DNA from: Candidatus Roizmanbacteria bacterium GW2011_GWA2_35_19 | Lineage (GTDB): Bacteria; Patescibacteriota; Microgenomatia; UBA1406; GWC2-37-13 | Assembly: GCA_000990565.1 (NCBI GenBank) | Contig: LBQC01000017.1 | Span: forward strand, 1-33,341 | Length of the DNA: 33,341 bases | Reading direction: 5' to 3' | In this document: positions 9,469-18,681 of the stretch, in pieces | Layout of the letters: each line of letters starts with the position of its first letter | Position numbering within the stretch: position 1 is the first letter of the stretch | The notes under the pieces: generated by a model | The model's input: only the letters and a program-made list of their open reading frames with translations | What the model was told of the DNA's origin: nothing | Databases searched by the model: none | Translations under genes and position numbers: made by a program

Positions 9469-9948
9469 TTATAGACAGCTATCGATGTTGCCGGTTTCTA
9501 AAATTCCATTAGTAGTAATAGATATTTCAAGGCATTGATTAAGACTAGAATTCTTTAGCCGGATGGCTCCAATCGCTATATTTGTACCTATTCCTAGAGG
9601 CTTAAAAGTAAAATTTCCTGTTCCTGAAATAACACTAATATTAGTCGGAAAGTTATAGGTTTGGACGTTTTGATAAACACCAGCGCACCCAAACCGAAAA
9701 GAATAGTTATCAGCGTTGATGATTATTTTGTAGCCGGAAAAGTTATCGCAGCTTTGGTACAAGTCAGAAGATATGGCCTTTTTTTTCGCCAGCTCAATCA
9801 CGCTGATCAATTTCTTTACCTCATTTTGTAGTTTAATTTCCTGGCTATACTTATTGTAGTAAGGCAAGCTAATACCTGAAAATATGAGTATAATCGAAAT
9901 CGAGATGAGCAATTCAATTATTGTGAAGCCAAATTTATTTTTCACCAT
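9469..9948 (-). CDS. prepilin-like (GspH/FimT-like)
   Basis: MVKNKFGFTIIELLISISIILIFSGISLPYY. Confidence 0.83.
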   Translation of the reverse strand: MVKNKFGFTIIELLISISIILIFSGISLPYYNKYSQEIKLQNEVKKLISVIELAKKKAISSDLYQSCDNFSGYKIIINADNYSFRFGCAGVYQNVQTYNFPTNISVISGTGNFTFKPLGIGTNIAIGAIRLKNSSLNQCLEISITTNGILETGNIDSCL

Positions 9949-10354
9949 ATGGTCCAGCACAATATGTGCAATTACTGACGCATTGAGTAGCCAGAGATTG
10001 ACATGTTACAGTATCTGTCTCCAAATGGGTTGCCAATGTGTAGTCTGTGCCGTCTGAACTTGTGTAATAATAAGTAAAGGTCGGATTTTTTGGATCACTT
10101 GGTAAAGATTGGATATAAATGGTTGGCGAGGATAAAACGTTTAATGTTGTACCCCAATTTGATCCTACAGGATAAGCATCCTCATTACTTCGATACATCT
10201 CAAGGGCCGCTCTTACTTGCTCAATGTCAGTTTTCCGCTTGGCGTCTCGAGATTGCTTGCTTAACTGAGAATACGAAAGCGAGGCTGCCGCAGCTAAAAG
10301 AGCGATTATTGTTGAAACGACGAGAATTTCAATAAGGGTAAATGACTTTTTCAT
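9935..10354 (-). CDS. type IV prepilin
   Basis: MKKSFTLIEILVVSTIIALLAAAASLSYSQLSKQSRDAKRKTDIEQVRAALEMYRSNEDAYP. Confidence 0.88.
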   Translation of the reverse strand: MKKSFTLIEILVVSTIIALLAAAASLSYSQLSKQSRDAKRKTDIEQVRAALEMYRSNEDAYPVGSNWGTTLNVLSSPTIYIQSLPSDPKNPTFTYYYTSSDGTDYTLATHLETDTVTCQSLATQCVSNCTYCAGPYGEK

Positions 10355-10731
10355 TATTGTTGGTTCGAAATACAATAATTGCTTGGAGTTTCAGATTCAA
10401 GCGTTGTACAAACAGTATAGGCCGCTGTAGAGCAGGGACTACAAGGATAAGGAGTAATTGTCTTAGGGTCATTTGGTACGACAGGCATAATGCCAATAGT
10501 TGGGCTAGCGCAATAAATATTAGTGCCCAGTGAAGCCGGATACTCGTATCCGCATATTGAATAATACTGCTCCATTGCACTTTGAATTGTTTTTAAATCA
10601 CTCTTTCTTTTGGCGTCTCTGGCTTTTTTTTGAACTGTTGAATACGATGAGATTCCAACCGATACTAGGACAGCAATAATTCCTATGACGACCAACATCT
10701 CAAGCAAGGTAAAGCTTTTTTTAATTTTCAT
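10354..10731 (-). CDS. type IV prepilin
   Basis: MKIKKSFTLLEMLVVIGIIAVLVSVGISSYSTVQKKARDAKRKSDLKTIQSAMEQYY; stop overlaps the next ATG (TAATG). Confidence 0.88.
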   Translation of the reverse strand: MKIKKSFTLLEMLVVIGIIAVLVSVGISSYSTVQKKARDAKRKSDLKTIQSAMEQYYSICGYEYPASLGTNIYCASPTIGIMPVVPNDPKTITPYPCSPCSTAAYTVCTTLESETPSNYCISNQQ

Positions 10732-10755
10732 TGAATTTATTTTATTGATTATTAA

Positions 10756-11208
10756 TTAAGGCTCTTTAACTGTATAACAAGGACCTGTAGTACAAGTACT
10801 GCATACTGCACAATCAGATGCTTTATCAGGATCAGCTTCATTTTCCAAGCAAGTGCAAATGGTATAAGTTAAAGCACTGTTATTGACACTGTAATAATAT
10901 TGATTTTCAGAGATTGGATCATCAGGAAACTTATTCATGTAGATGTTGCCAGAGCAACTACCGCTTGACCAACAAGCTCCTGCCGATATCGGAAAACTAT
11001 TACCTGCACCCTGCGAGAGGAAGGCGGGTGGAGATTGATCTTGTTTATACATTTCCAAAGCTTTCTGAATCTGTTTTAAATCTGATTTTCTCTGACTATC
11101 GCGCGCGCGCTCACGAGCACCCATAAAGTTAGGTAGCAACATGGCGGATAAAGAACCAATAATAGCAATGACTACCAACAACTCAATTAAAGTAAAAGCA
11201 CGCTTCAT
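10756..11208 (-). CDS. type IV prepilin with Cys-rich C-terminus
   Basis: [28 protein letters not shown]…; C-terminus [27 protein letters not shown]. Confidence 0.88.
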   Translation of the reverse strand: MKRAFTLIELLVVIAIIGSLSAMLLPNFMGARERARDSQRKSDLKQIQKALEMYKQDQSPPAFLSQGAGNSFPISAGACWSSGSCSGNIYMNKFPDDPISENQYYYSVNNSALTYTICTCLENEADPDKASDCAVCSTCTTGPCYTVKEP

Positions 11209-11219
11209 ATAATTTCTAA

Positions 11220-11320
11220 TTTACCTAATTAACCTAAAAAAATATCAAATCCCAATTGGTAATTGGTTATTGTTTAGGTCAATTAGAATAATTAGATCAA
11301 TTAGGTTAATTAATTTATAG
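11220..11320. repeat. AT-rich imperfect inverted repeat between holB and the pilin array
   Basis: taatttacctaattaacctaa … ttaggttaattaattta. Confidence 0.6.
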
Positions 11321-11948
11321 TATATCTTTTCATTATGTAAATCAAGATGTGATCGATTGTTAGCTGCGGGTTAAGATTATTATTAGCAATTAAGGATTTT
11401 AGCCGAATGATTTCTTTAATAATTTCTCCCGATGCGCAATCTAGTAATAATCTTTTTCGAAAAAAATTAATAATCCGGTCAATCAGTAAATCGACACTTT
11501 CTTTGTCTACTTTATTGAATGGTTTTTTGTTAAAAATACTTCTATCTTTTTCTTTTATAAAATTTTCTAACAAGCTTTCCACCTCCCCATCTTCTTTTAA
11601 AGTTTTGCGTGTTAAATTAATTACCTTACATCGTGAAACTACTGTAGGTAGAAGTTTTTCTACAGTATTGGTTGTCAAAATTATCTGTACGTTGGAGGGC
11701 GGCTCCTCAAGAATTTTTAAAAATGCATTTTGAGCTGGAAGTGAAGATATATGAAAATTTGGAAGATAATAAAGCCTTTTCTGACGATAAAAAATCTTGG
11801 TTTCCGAAATTATATTCTTGATCTCGTTTATAGAATATTCAGTTTTTTCAGGAGTTATTTCAAAAAAAATATCATCTTTATTTTTTACAGTTGTTAAAAA
11901 ATCTTTTAACTTTTTATTATCGTTTGTGACGAGAAGTAGTGGGATCAT
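11310..11948 (-). CDS. holB: DNA polymerase III delta' -like subunit
   Basis: LPNFHISSLPAQNAFLKILEEPPSNVQIILTTNTVEKLLPTVVSRCKVINL. Confidence 0.8.
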   Translation of the reverse strand: MIPLLLVTNDNKKLKDFLTTVKNKDDIFFEITPEKTEYSINEIKNIISETKIFYRQKRLYYLPNFHISSLPAQNAFLKILEEPPSNVQIILTTNTVEKLLPTVVSRCKVINLTRKTLKEDGEVESLLENFIKEKDRSIFNKKPFNKVDKESVDLLIDRIINFFRKRLLLDCASGEIIKEIIRLKSLIANNNLNPQLTIDHILIYIMKRYTIN

Positions 11949-11961
11949 ATGATGGTTATGA

Positions 11962-13692
11962 TTGCATTTTATCAAATATCTAACTATATTTAAAATAGAC
12001 AGTAAAAATAAAAAATTGGTGATAAATAATCAAATTACAGACGCAGAATCAGACAGATTTGAAGTAGAAAGTCTTAAAAAAGACATGGGGATTGATAAGT
12101 ATCTATATCAGTATTCAGCTGTACCGAAGATAGAGGTTATAAAGGCCGTTTCCCAAATTTTAGGATTCCCGTATGTAGATTTGGCAAATTCACCTATTGA
12201 TTCTCAAGCGGTTGGTTTTATTCCCGAATCTATTGCCCGAAGATATCAAATTATTCCTTATCAATATAATTTAAAGGAGGGGTCAATATTTTTAGGTACT
12301 ACTGATCCATTAAACACCTCAATAATCGATTTCTTGGAAAAGAAAACGGGAAAAAAAATAATTCTTGCGCTAGCCGAAGCATCTCAAATCAGCAAAATGA
12401 TTGACATGGCTTATAGTCAAGGCCTGTCACCTGAAGTGAGAGATGCTTTAAAGGAATATTCACCGGCTGACTCAATGAAAAAATTAGAGTTAACCCGAGG
12501 ATCAATCCAAGAAGCACCGATCGCTAAAATTGTTTCAACAATTCTTGAGTTTGCAATAAAAAGCCGAGCATCTGATATTCATATTGAGCCAGAAGAAGCA
12601 AGAACCAAGGTCAGATATAGAATAGATGGAATTCTTCATGAGAAGCTTTCCCTCCCGAAATCAATTCACGATGCTCTTATTTCAAGGATAAAAATTCTAT
12701 CTGAAATGAAAATTGATGAAAAACGAGTGCCTCAAGACGGCCGCTTTACTTTTAAAATTCAAGACGAAGAGGTAGATTTAAGAGTCTCTACACTACCAAC
12801 AGTCAATGGTGAAAAAATAGTCATGAGATTACTTAAAAAAACGGGTGGAATTCCAAGTCTTCTTGATTTGGGTCTTAAAGGTCCGCAACTTAAAGATATT
12901 GAAGAGGCAATTACAAAGCCATATGGAATTATACTAATAACAGGTCCAACAGGCTCGGGAAAAACTACGACTCTCTATTCAATTTTATCGAGATTAAATA
13001 AGCCAAGCGTCAACATATCAACTTTGGAGGACCCGGTTGAGTACCAGATTCCAGGTATTAACCAAGTCCAGACTAACCCAGCCGCTGGGCTTACATTTGC
13101 CAATGGTTTAAGAGCGTTTCTTCGCCAAGATCCGAATATAATTTTAGTAGGTGAGGTAAGAGACAGAGAGACGACTCAGCTTGCAATCCAAGCCGCCTTA
13201 ACTGGACACTTGGTTTTCTCTACCCTCCACACAAATGATGCGTCGACGGCAATTCCAAGATTGATAGATTTAGGAGCGGAAAATTTTCTGATTGCCTCAG
13301 TCCTTGCCGCTGTCGTTGCTCAGCGCATTTGCCGCCAGATATGCCCTGACTGTAAAACTTTTTATGAGCCAATAACAAAGGTTCAAGATAATGTCAAGTT
13401 AGTTTTGGGTCCATTGCTCCCCAAGATTTATCAATCTAAGCCAATTAAGTTGGCTCGGGGTACTGGCTGTAATCGTTGTAATCAGACCGGTTATCTTGGT
13501 CGAATTGCAATTTTTGAAGTATTAAAAATAACATCAACTATTAACCGGATGGTGATTCAGTCATCATCAGGCAAGGAGATTGAAGAGCAGGCCCGAAAAG
13601 AAGGATTGATTATGATGAAACAAGATGGATACTTGAAAGTTTTAGACGGAGTCACTACTATTGAAGAAGTGCTTAGAGTCGCAGAAACGTAA
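11962..13692 (+). CDS. pilB: type IV pilus assembly ATPase PilB/GspE; true start probably downstream (e.g. GTG at 12019)
   Basis: RASDIHIEPEEARTKVRYRIDG, GPTGSGKTTTLYSIL, LRQDPNIILVGEVRDRETTQLAIQAALTGHLVFSTLHTNDA, CxxC pairs. Confidence 0.94.
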   Translation: MHFIKYLTIFKIDSKNKKLVINNQITDAESDRFEVESLKKDMGIDKYLYQYSAVPKIEVIKAVSQILGFPYVDLANSPIDSQAVGFIPESIARRYQIIPYQYNLKEGSIFLGTTDPLNTSIIDFLEKKTGKKIILALAEASQISKMIDMAYSQGLSPEVRDALKEYSPADSMKKLELTRGSIQEAPIAKIVSTILEFAIKSRASDIHIEPEEARTKVRYRIDGILHEKLSLPKSIHDALISRIKILSEMKIDEKRVPQDGRFTFKIQDEEVDLRVSTLPTVNGEKIVMRLLKKTGGIPSLLDLGLKGPQLKDIEEAITKPYGIILITGPTGSGKTTTLYSILSRLNKPSVNISTLEDPVEYQIPGINQVQTNPAAGLTFANGLRAFLRQDPNIILVGEVRDRETTQLAIQAALTGHLVFSTLHTNDASTAIPRLIDLGAENFLIASVLAAVVAQRICRQICPDCKTFYEPITKVQDNVKLVLGPLLPKIYQSKPIKLARGTGCNRCNQTGYLGRIAIFEVLKITSTINRMVIQSSSGKEIEEQARKEGLIMMKQDGYLKVLDGVTTIEEVLRVAET

Positions 13693-13795
13693 AAATTCTA
13701 AATACTAAACAGTTTAGTATTTAAGATTTAGTTATTATTTGCCTGCCGGCAGGCTGGGTTGTTAGTAATTAGAATTTAGTATTTGGTATTTTATT
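13693..13795. repeat. composite intergenic element: heptamer array - GCCTGCCGGCAGGC palindrome - inverted heptamer array
   Basis: AAATTCT AAATACT AAACAGT … gcctgccggcaggc … TTAGTAA TTAGAAT TTAGTAT TTGGTAT. Confidence 0.8.
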
Positions 13796-14860
13796 ATGGA
13801 TTTACATAAACTATTACAGTTGGTGATTGATAAAAACGCCTCAGATCTTCATTTGTTGCCAAAATATTATCCAACTATTAGAGTATCTGGCGAGCTTTAT
13901 CAGATGACGACATTGCAGATGGTCGCTGAAGAGGAATCGACAAAAATGCTACTTTCCATTTTAAACGATGAGCAAAAAGAAAGCCTTTTAGCAAATCGGG
14001 AGATGGATATAGCATATGCGTATTCTGATTACCGCTTCAGGATTAACATGTATTTTGCTCAAGGCTCATTATGCGGAAGTTTCAGACTTATTCCGTCACG
14101 GATAAGGACTATAGAGGAACTAAATATTCCAGCGTTTTTAAAACAATGCGTCGATTTTAGGCAAGGCTTAGTCCTTTTAACCGGACCAACTGGAGAAGGT
14201 AAATCTACTACACTTGCGGCCATAATAAATGAGATTAATAATAAATATGCAAAACATATAATTACGGTTGAAGACCCCGTTGAATATGTCTATCCAAAGT
14301 CAAAATCAATCATTTCCCAGCGGGAGCTTCACCAAGATACTCATTCATGGCCAATGGCACTGAAATCTGCCCTCCGTGAGGATCCTGATGTGATTCTGGT
14401 TGGAGAGATGCGAGATTTTGATACGATTTCACTTGCCTTGACTGCTGCCGAAACTGGTCATTTAGTGTTCTCAACCTTACATACTAATTCAGCTCCAGAG
14501 TCTATAGATCGTATTATTGATATTTTTCCGCCTCATCAGCAAAATCAAGTCAAAAATCAACTCTCGACGGTTCTGCGGATGGTTATCACTCAAAGATTAC
14601 TACCAAGGCAAAATAAAATTGATCGAGTTCCTGCGGTTGAAATTTTGGTTAATAATACCGCGGTTGCAACCACAATACGTGAAGGTAAGACATATCTAAT
14701 CAGCAATATTCTTGAGACAACTGAGGGCGAGGGAATGCTGCTTTTTGAAAAACATCTACTTAGTTTACATCGAGCAGGCATGATTACAAAAGAGACAGCG
14801 TATTCATACGCTATAAGACCAAAGGAATTAGAGAGGTTTATTAAGATAAATAGAGTTTAA
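13796..14860 (+). CDS. pilT: type IV pilus retraction ATPase PilT
   Basis: NASDLHLLPKYYPTIRVSGEL, GPTGEGKSTTLAAII, LREDPDVILVGEMRDFDTISLALTAAETGHLVFSTLHTNSAPESIDRIID. Confidence 0.93.
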   Translation: MDLHKLLQLVIDKNASDLHLLPKYYPTIRVSGELYQMTTLQMVAEEESTKMLLSILNDEQKESLLANREMDIAYAYSDYRFRINMYFAQGSLCGSFRLIPSRIRTIEELNIPAFLKQCVDFRQGLVLLTGPTGEGKSTTLAAIINEINNKYAKHIITVEDPVEYVYPKSKSIISQRELHQDTHSWPMALKSALREDPDVILVGEMRDFDTISLALTAAETGHLVFSTLHTNSAPESIDRIIDIFPPHQQNQVKNQLSTVLRMVITQRLLPRQNKIDRVPAVEILVNNTAVATTIREGKTYLISNILETTEGEGMLLFEKHLLSLHRAGMITKETAYSYAIRPKELERFIKINRV

Positions 14861-14991
14861 TAAGAAGTTAGGCAATAGGTTTAGAAGCGAGTTAAAAAAA
14901 TTGAAGCTGGAAGATGGTTTTACCAAATTTCTATTTTCAAATATCTTAACCCGTTTTCAGACCAAGCTTCCAACTTCCAAGTTATAATACT

Positions 14992-16194
14992 ATGTTTTTC
15001 AAATACAAGGCTTTAAAAGGAACAAAAACAGTTGAGCGGCAAATTGAAGCAGCTTCTTCAGCTGCTGTTATTGATTACCTTCAAAAGAATGACTATTTTC
15101 CCATTTCAGTCAAAGAAGTGAAAGAAGAAAGTACTGATTTTTTTGCTTTTCTTAATCAGACAATTACTTTTAATGAAGTAGTTGACTTTACAAGACAAAT
15201 TGCGATCATGCTTAATGCTGGACTTACTCTAATTGACTCACTTGACATATTAAAGAAACAACTGACTAAATTAAGTTTAAAAAAAATGATTAATGATATT
15301 GACTCGTCGATTAAAGCCGGTGAGCCATTTTCATCAGCCCTCAAAAAATATCCAAGCTCTTTTTCCAATCTTTATATTGCTTTAGTTAAATCGGGAGAGG
15401 CCTCTGGGAAACTTGGTGAAATCCTTTTGCGTTTAGCTGATAACTTAGAAAAAGAAAGAGAGTTCAAAAGCCGCCTTAAAGGAGCGCTAGTCTATCCAAT
15501 AATAGTTGTAGTCGCCATGATCGGGGTTATGTTTGTCATGATTACTTTTGTCATTCCCAAACTACTTGGACTTTATGAAGATTTTAATATTGAGCTACCA
15601 TGGACGACTAAACTTTTAATTGCGATCTCATCATTCTCAACTAAATTTTGGCCGCTTATCATTTTAGCGGTTTTTGGAGGTTGGTTTTTTCTTAAAAAAT
15701 ATTTCGCCACAAAAGAAGGCAAAGAACTCTATGATAGCTTTTCTTTGAGAATTCCGGTAATGGGGAAAGTAATCAAAATTTCCTCTCTCGTTGACTCTAC
15801 CCGGACGCTTGCAATCCTTATTGGTGCTGGAGTTTCAATACTTGATGCATTAAATATAATTATCGAAACTACTAACAACGCAGTTTATCAGAAAGCATTT
15901 ATTAACGTCTCCAGAAAAGTCGAGAAAGGTCAGTCACTAGGGGTTTCGCTTGACCAGGAAGGAATATTTCCACCAATATTAGTTCAGATGAGCCAAGTTG
16001 GTGAGCAGACCGGGAACCTTGATGATACCCTTCTTCGACTATCAAAGTATTTTGAGATGGAATCAGAAATTGCCATTAAGGGAATGACGACGATGATCGA
16101 GCCCCTAGTATTAGTCGTCCTTGGCGTTGGAGTTGGGTTCTTAGTACTTTCTGTTATTACTCCTATATATAATTTAACGAGTTCATTTAAATAA
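14992..16194 (+). CDS. pilC: type IV pilus inner-membrane platform protein PilC/GspF
   Basis: FKYKALKGTKTVERQIEA, FTRQIAIMLNAGLTLIDSLDIL, two GspF domains. Confidence 0.93.
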   Translation: MFFKYKALKGTKTVERQIEAASSAAVIDYLQKNDYFPISVKEVKEESTDFFAFLNQTITFNEVVDFTRQIAIMLNAGLTLIDSLDILKKQLTKLSLKKMINDIDSSIKAGEPFSSALKKYPSSFSNLYIALVKSGEASGKLGEILLRLADNLEKEREFKSRLKGALVYPIIVVVAMIGVMFVMITFVIPKLLGLYEDFNIELPWTTKLLIAISSFSTKFWPLIILAVFGGWFFLKKYFATKEGKELYDSFSLRIPVMGKVIKISSLVDSTRTLAILIGAGVSILDALNIIIETTNNAVYQKAFINVSRKVEKGQSLGVSLDQEGIFPPILVQMSQVGEQTGNLDDTLLRLSKYFEMESEIAIKGMTTMIEPLVLVVLGVGVGFLVLSVITPIYNLTSSFK

Positions 16195-16197
16195 AGT

Positions 16198-16228
16198 CAA
16201 AAGTCAAAATTTTGCCTTTTGACTTTTG
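16198..16228. terminator. bidirectional hairpin terminator between convergent pilC and recG
   Basis: caaaagtcaaaa-ttttgcc-ttttgacttttg, 12-bp perfect stem. Confidence 0.6.
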
Positions 16229-16230
16229 AA

Positions 16231-18405
16231 TTAATCTTTCGCAATTCTTTTTCCTTGGTATTTTCCCAATCTCTCTTTAAGAATCCTAAATTGCTTTAAG
16301 TCAAAGTGATTTCCGAAGTATTCGACCGCTTTTTTGGTTTTGGTTATTAATTCGTAGTCGGAAAGAGACGCTATCTTTAAGGTTGAAAAACCATGTTGCT
16401 CCAAACCAAAGATATTACCAGCTCCGCGAATAAGTAAATCCTTTTCAGCAAGTTCATTTCCACTTTGAGTTTTGCTGAAGAAATTTAATCTTTGGGAAAT
16501 TCGAGCATTTTCAATTTCTGAAAATACTAAACAATATGACTGCTTTTCTCCTCGTCCTACCCTTCCGCGAAGTTGATGAAGCTGCGCTAATCCAAATCTT
16601 TCAGCTCCCTCAATCATCATAACAGTTGCATTTGGTATATCAATCCCAACTTCAACAACTGGAGTAGAAACTAAAATATCTATTTTATTATTTTTAAAGT
16701 TGTCCATAATTTTATCTTTTTCAAGAGATTCTAACCTGCCATGTAGTAATCCCAATTTGAAATTAGAAAATATTTTTTTTAAATTTTCAAATTCAACAGT
16801 CGCTGCCTTTATAGCTTTTAAAGTTTCAGACGTCGATTCCTCAATCAATGGGCACACAACAAATACTTGGGATTTTAGATTTAAGATTTTGGATTTTATC
16901 CAGTTATAAGCAGACTGTCTTTTAATTTTTGGAACAAAAAAAGTTTTTACAGGCAGTCTATTTTTTGGCATTTCATCAATCACAGAAAGATCAAGCTCGC
17001 CATAAATAGTCAAAGAAACGGTCCTTGGGATTGGTGTTGCCGTCATTGTTAAGAGGTGAGGATTTTGACCCTTAAGTTTAGCCTCTGCTCTTTGCGCGAC
17101 CCCAAATCTGTGTTGTTCATCAACTATCACTAAGCTAACTTTTTTATAGTTATATTTTTTTGAAATTAATGAGTGAGTGCCGATTATAATATCGGAATTA
17201 AGATCGGGAATTTTTGTAGATCCAGTTATCAAACTTACTTTGGGTTGAGAATTTCTGAAATTATGATGAGAAGACGAAGTCGCCGAAGAAGTAATTTCAC
17301 TTTGTTTGAATAACTGAACTATCGTTTTATAATGTTGCAGAGCAAGGATCTCAGTTGGCGCCATAAATAATGTCTGGTAGCCATTAAGATATGACAAATA
17401 CGCAGCAAGTGCTGCGACGACCGTTTTTCCCGACCCTACCTCTCCCTGAAGCAGCCTATTCATTGGTTTTTTCTTAAGAAGATCCTCCAAAATTTCCAAC
17501 CAAACTCGGTCTTGTGCTTTCGTTAACTCAAATGGCAAGTTACTTTTCAATCGTTTAATCGATTGTAATATTTCATCATTATATTCAAATTTTTTTGTTA
17601 CTTTAACTTTTTCCCACTCTTTTCTTACCATCAAAGATGACAATTGAATCGTGAATAATTCATCAAATGCTAGTCTATTTTTAGCTTTTTCTGCCATTTC
17701 TTGGGAATCTGGGAAGTGAATTTGCTGATAAGCAGCTTCCTCGTTCATCAGATTATTAAAGGATATGATTTTGTCAGGTAATAATTCTTTACCCTTCGTC
17801 AGGCTCAGGGTGACACTATTGTCATGGTGAGCTCGACGAACCATGGCACTTGACAAAACAATAAATATTTTTTCTCTAATTGTCTTTGAGGATAAACCTT
17901 TTTTTTCTGGATAAATTGGAACGATTCGACCAGTATGTTTTAACGAGGTTTTAAAAAGCGAAGAGGCAGACTGCCGATGAGTTTTTTCAAAACCGATCGT
18001 TTCTGAATAAACAATCTCATACTCCAAGGGTTTAAGCGAAAGTTTTTTTCCATATCGCTCAACCACTCCTGCAACACTTAATGTCATGTCCTTTTTAATG
18101 ACTCTTAGCAAATATGGTTGATTGAAAAAGCCAATCTCTATTTCACCCGTACCATCGTTTAGTTTAAATACCTGAAGTTGTAGCCCGGTCCTTGTTATCT
18201 GGAATTTAGAATCGACTATTTTTCCAACTACAGTCACCGTCTCCCCTGGCTGAGCGTTTTCAACTTTTGAAATTACCGAGTAATCTTCATAACGGGAAGG
18301 AAAATAATTTAAGAGATCAAAATAAGTATTTATTCCAAGTGCTTTTAACTTACGAATCGTGATAGAACTGGTTTTAGGAAGAGAGTCAATAGGAGCATCA
18401 GTCAT
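16231..18405 (-). CDS. recG: ATP-dependent DNA helicase RecG
   Basis: MNRLLQGEVGSGKTVVAALAAYLSY, VDEQHRFGVAQR, TATPIPRT, QLRGRVGRG; start at internal ATG (MTDAPIDSL). Confidence 0.94.
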   Translation of the reverse strand: MTDAPIDSLPKTSSITIRKLKALGINTYFDLLNYFPSRYEDYSVISKVENAQPGETVTVVGKIVDSKFQITRTGLQLQVFKLNDGTGEIEIGFFNQPYLLRVIKKDMTLSVAGVVERYGKKLSLKPLEYEIVYSETIGFEKTHRQSASSLFKTSLKHTGRIVPIYPEKKGLSSKTIREKIFIVLSSAMVRRAHHDNSVTLSLTKGKELLPDKIISFNNLMNEEAAYQQIHFPDSQEMAEKAKNRLAFDELFTIQLSSLMVRKEWEKVKVTKKFEYNDEILQSIKRLKSNLPFELTKAQDRVWLEILEDLLKKKPMNRLLQGEVGSGKTVVAALAAYLSYLNGYQTLFMAPTEILALQHYKTIVQLFKQSEITSSATSSSHHNFRNSQPKVSLITGSTKIPDLNSDIIIGTHSLISKKYNYKKVSLVIVDEQHRFGVAQRAEAKLKGQNPHLLTMTATPIPRTVSLTIYGELDLSVIDEMPKNRLPVKTFFVPKIKRQSAYNWIKSKILNLKSQVFVVCPLIEESTSETLKAIKAATVEFENLKKIFSNFKLGLLHGRLESLEKDKIMDNFKNNKIDILVSTPVVEVGIDIPNATVMMIEGAERFGLAQLHQLRGRVGRGEKQSYCLVFSEIENARISQRLNFFSKTQSGNELAEKDLLIRGAGNIFGLEQHGFSTLKIASLSDYELITKTKKAVEYFGNHFDLKQFRILKERLGKYQGKRIAKD
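16869..16896. repeat. 7-bp tandem array (4 x NNGATTT) inside recG
   Basis: GGGATTT TAGATTT AAGATTT TGGATTT. Confidence 0.85.
17792..17842. repeat. GC-rich imperfect inverted repeat inserted in frame in recG
   Basis: cccttcgtcaggctcagggtgaca-ctat-tgtcatggtgagctcgacgaacc, encodes VRRAHHDNSVTLSLTKG. Confidence 0.75.
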
Positions 18406-18411
18406 AATTTC

Positions 18412-18541
18412 AAATGACAAATAACAAATCTACAAATCAAACTCAAATAACAAATGTTAAATTATTAAACATTTATAATCTACTATTTATTATTCGATAT
18501 TTATTATTCAATTGTTATTTAATATTTGTTATTTGTTATTA
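18412..18541. repeat. MITE-like element: (AAATAAC)n heptamers and inverted (GTTATTT)n
   Basis: caaatgacaaataacaaatc… and …aatatttgttatttgttatt reverse-complementary ends. Confidence 0.7.
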
Positions 18542-18649
18542 CTTTAAAAATAAAGGTGCCATTGACGTCAAAATAAGCAAAACCGAAGACACGATCACAA
18601 TTACTTTCCAGATACTATCTCTTTTTACCTTTTTTCCAAATATCTTCAT
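18539..18649 (-). CDS. 36-aa single-TM small protein (MKIFGKKVKRDSIWKVIVIVSSVLLILTSMAPLFLK)
   Basis: ATG…TAA frame with basic N-terminus and one hydrophobic helix; too short for the ORF track. Confidence 0.55.
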   Translation of the reverse strand: MKIFGKKVKRDSIWKVIVIVSSVLLILTSMAPLFLK

Positions 18650-18651
18650 AT

Positions 18652-18677
18652 GTTTTAATTATTTAATTAATTAAAGC
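18652..18677. repeat. AT-rich hairpin repeat (variant of GCTTTAATTATTTAATTAATTAAAGC)
   Basis: gttttaattatttaattaattaaagc, 5 nt past the thermonuclease stop. Confidence 0.7.
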
Positions 18678-18681
18678 AAGG

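Noticed and set aside
10329-10580. ORF overlapping the pilin genes (83 aa, minus)
   Set aside because: Lies in an alternative frame of well-supported prepilin genes
11962-11967. TTG at 11962 as pilB start
   Set aside because: TTGCAT followed at 17 bp by TATATT (11985-11990) looks like a promoter; the start is probably further downstream, although not resolved
18414-18674. 86-aa plus ORF (MTNNKSTNQTQITNVKLL…)
   Set aside because: First half is the heptamer repeat; second half is antisense to the better-supported 36-aa TM protein
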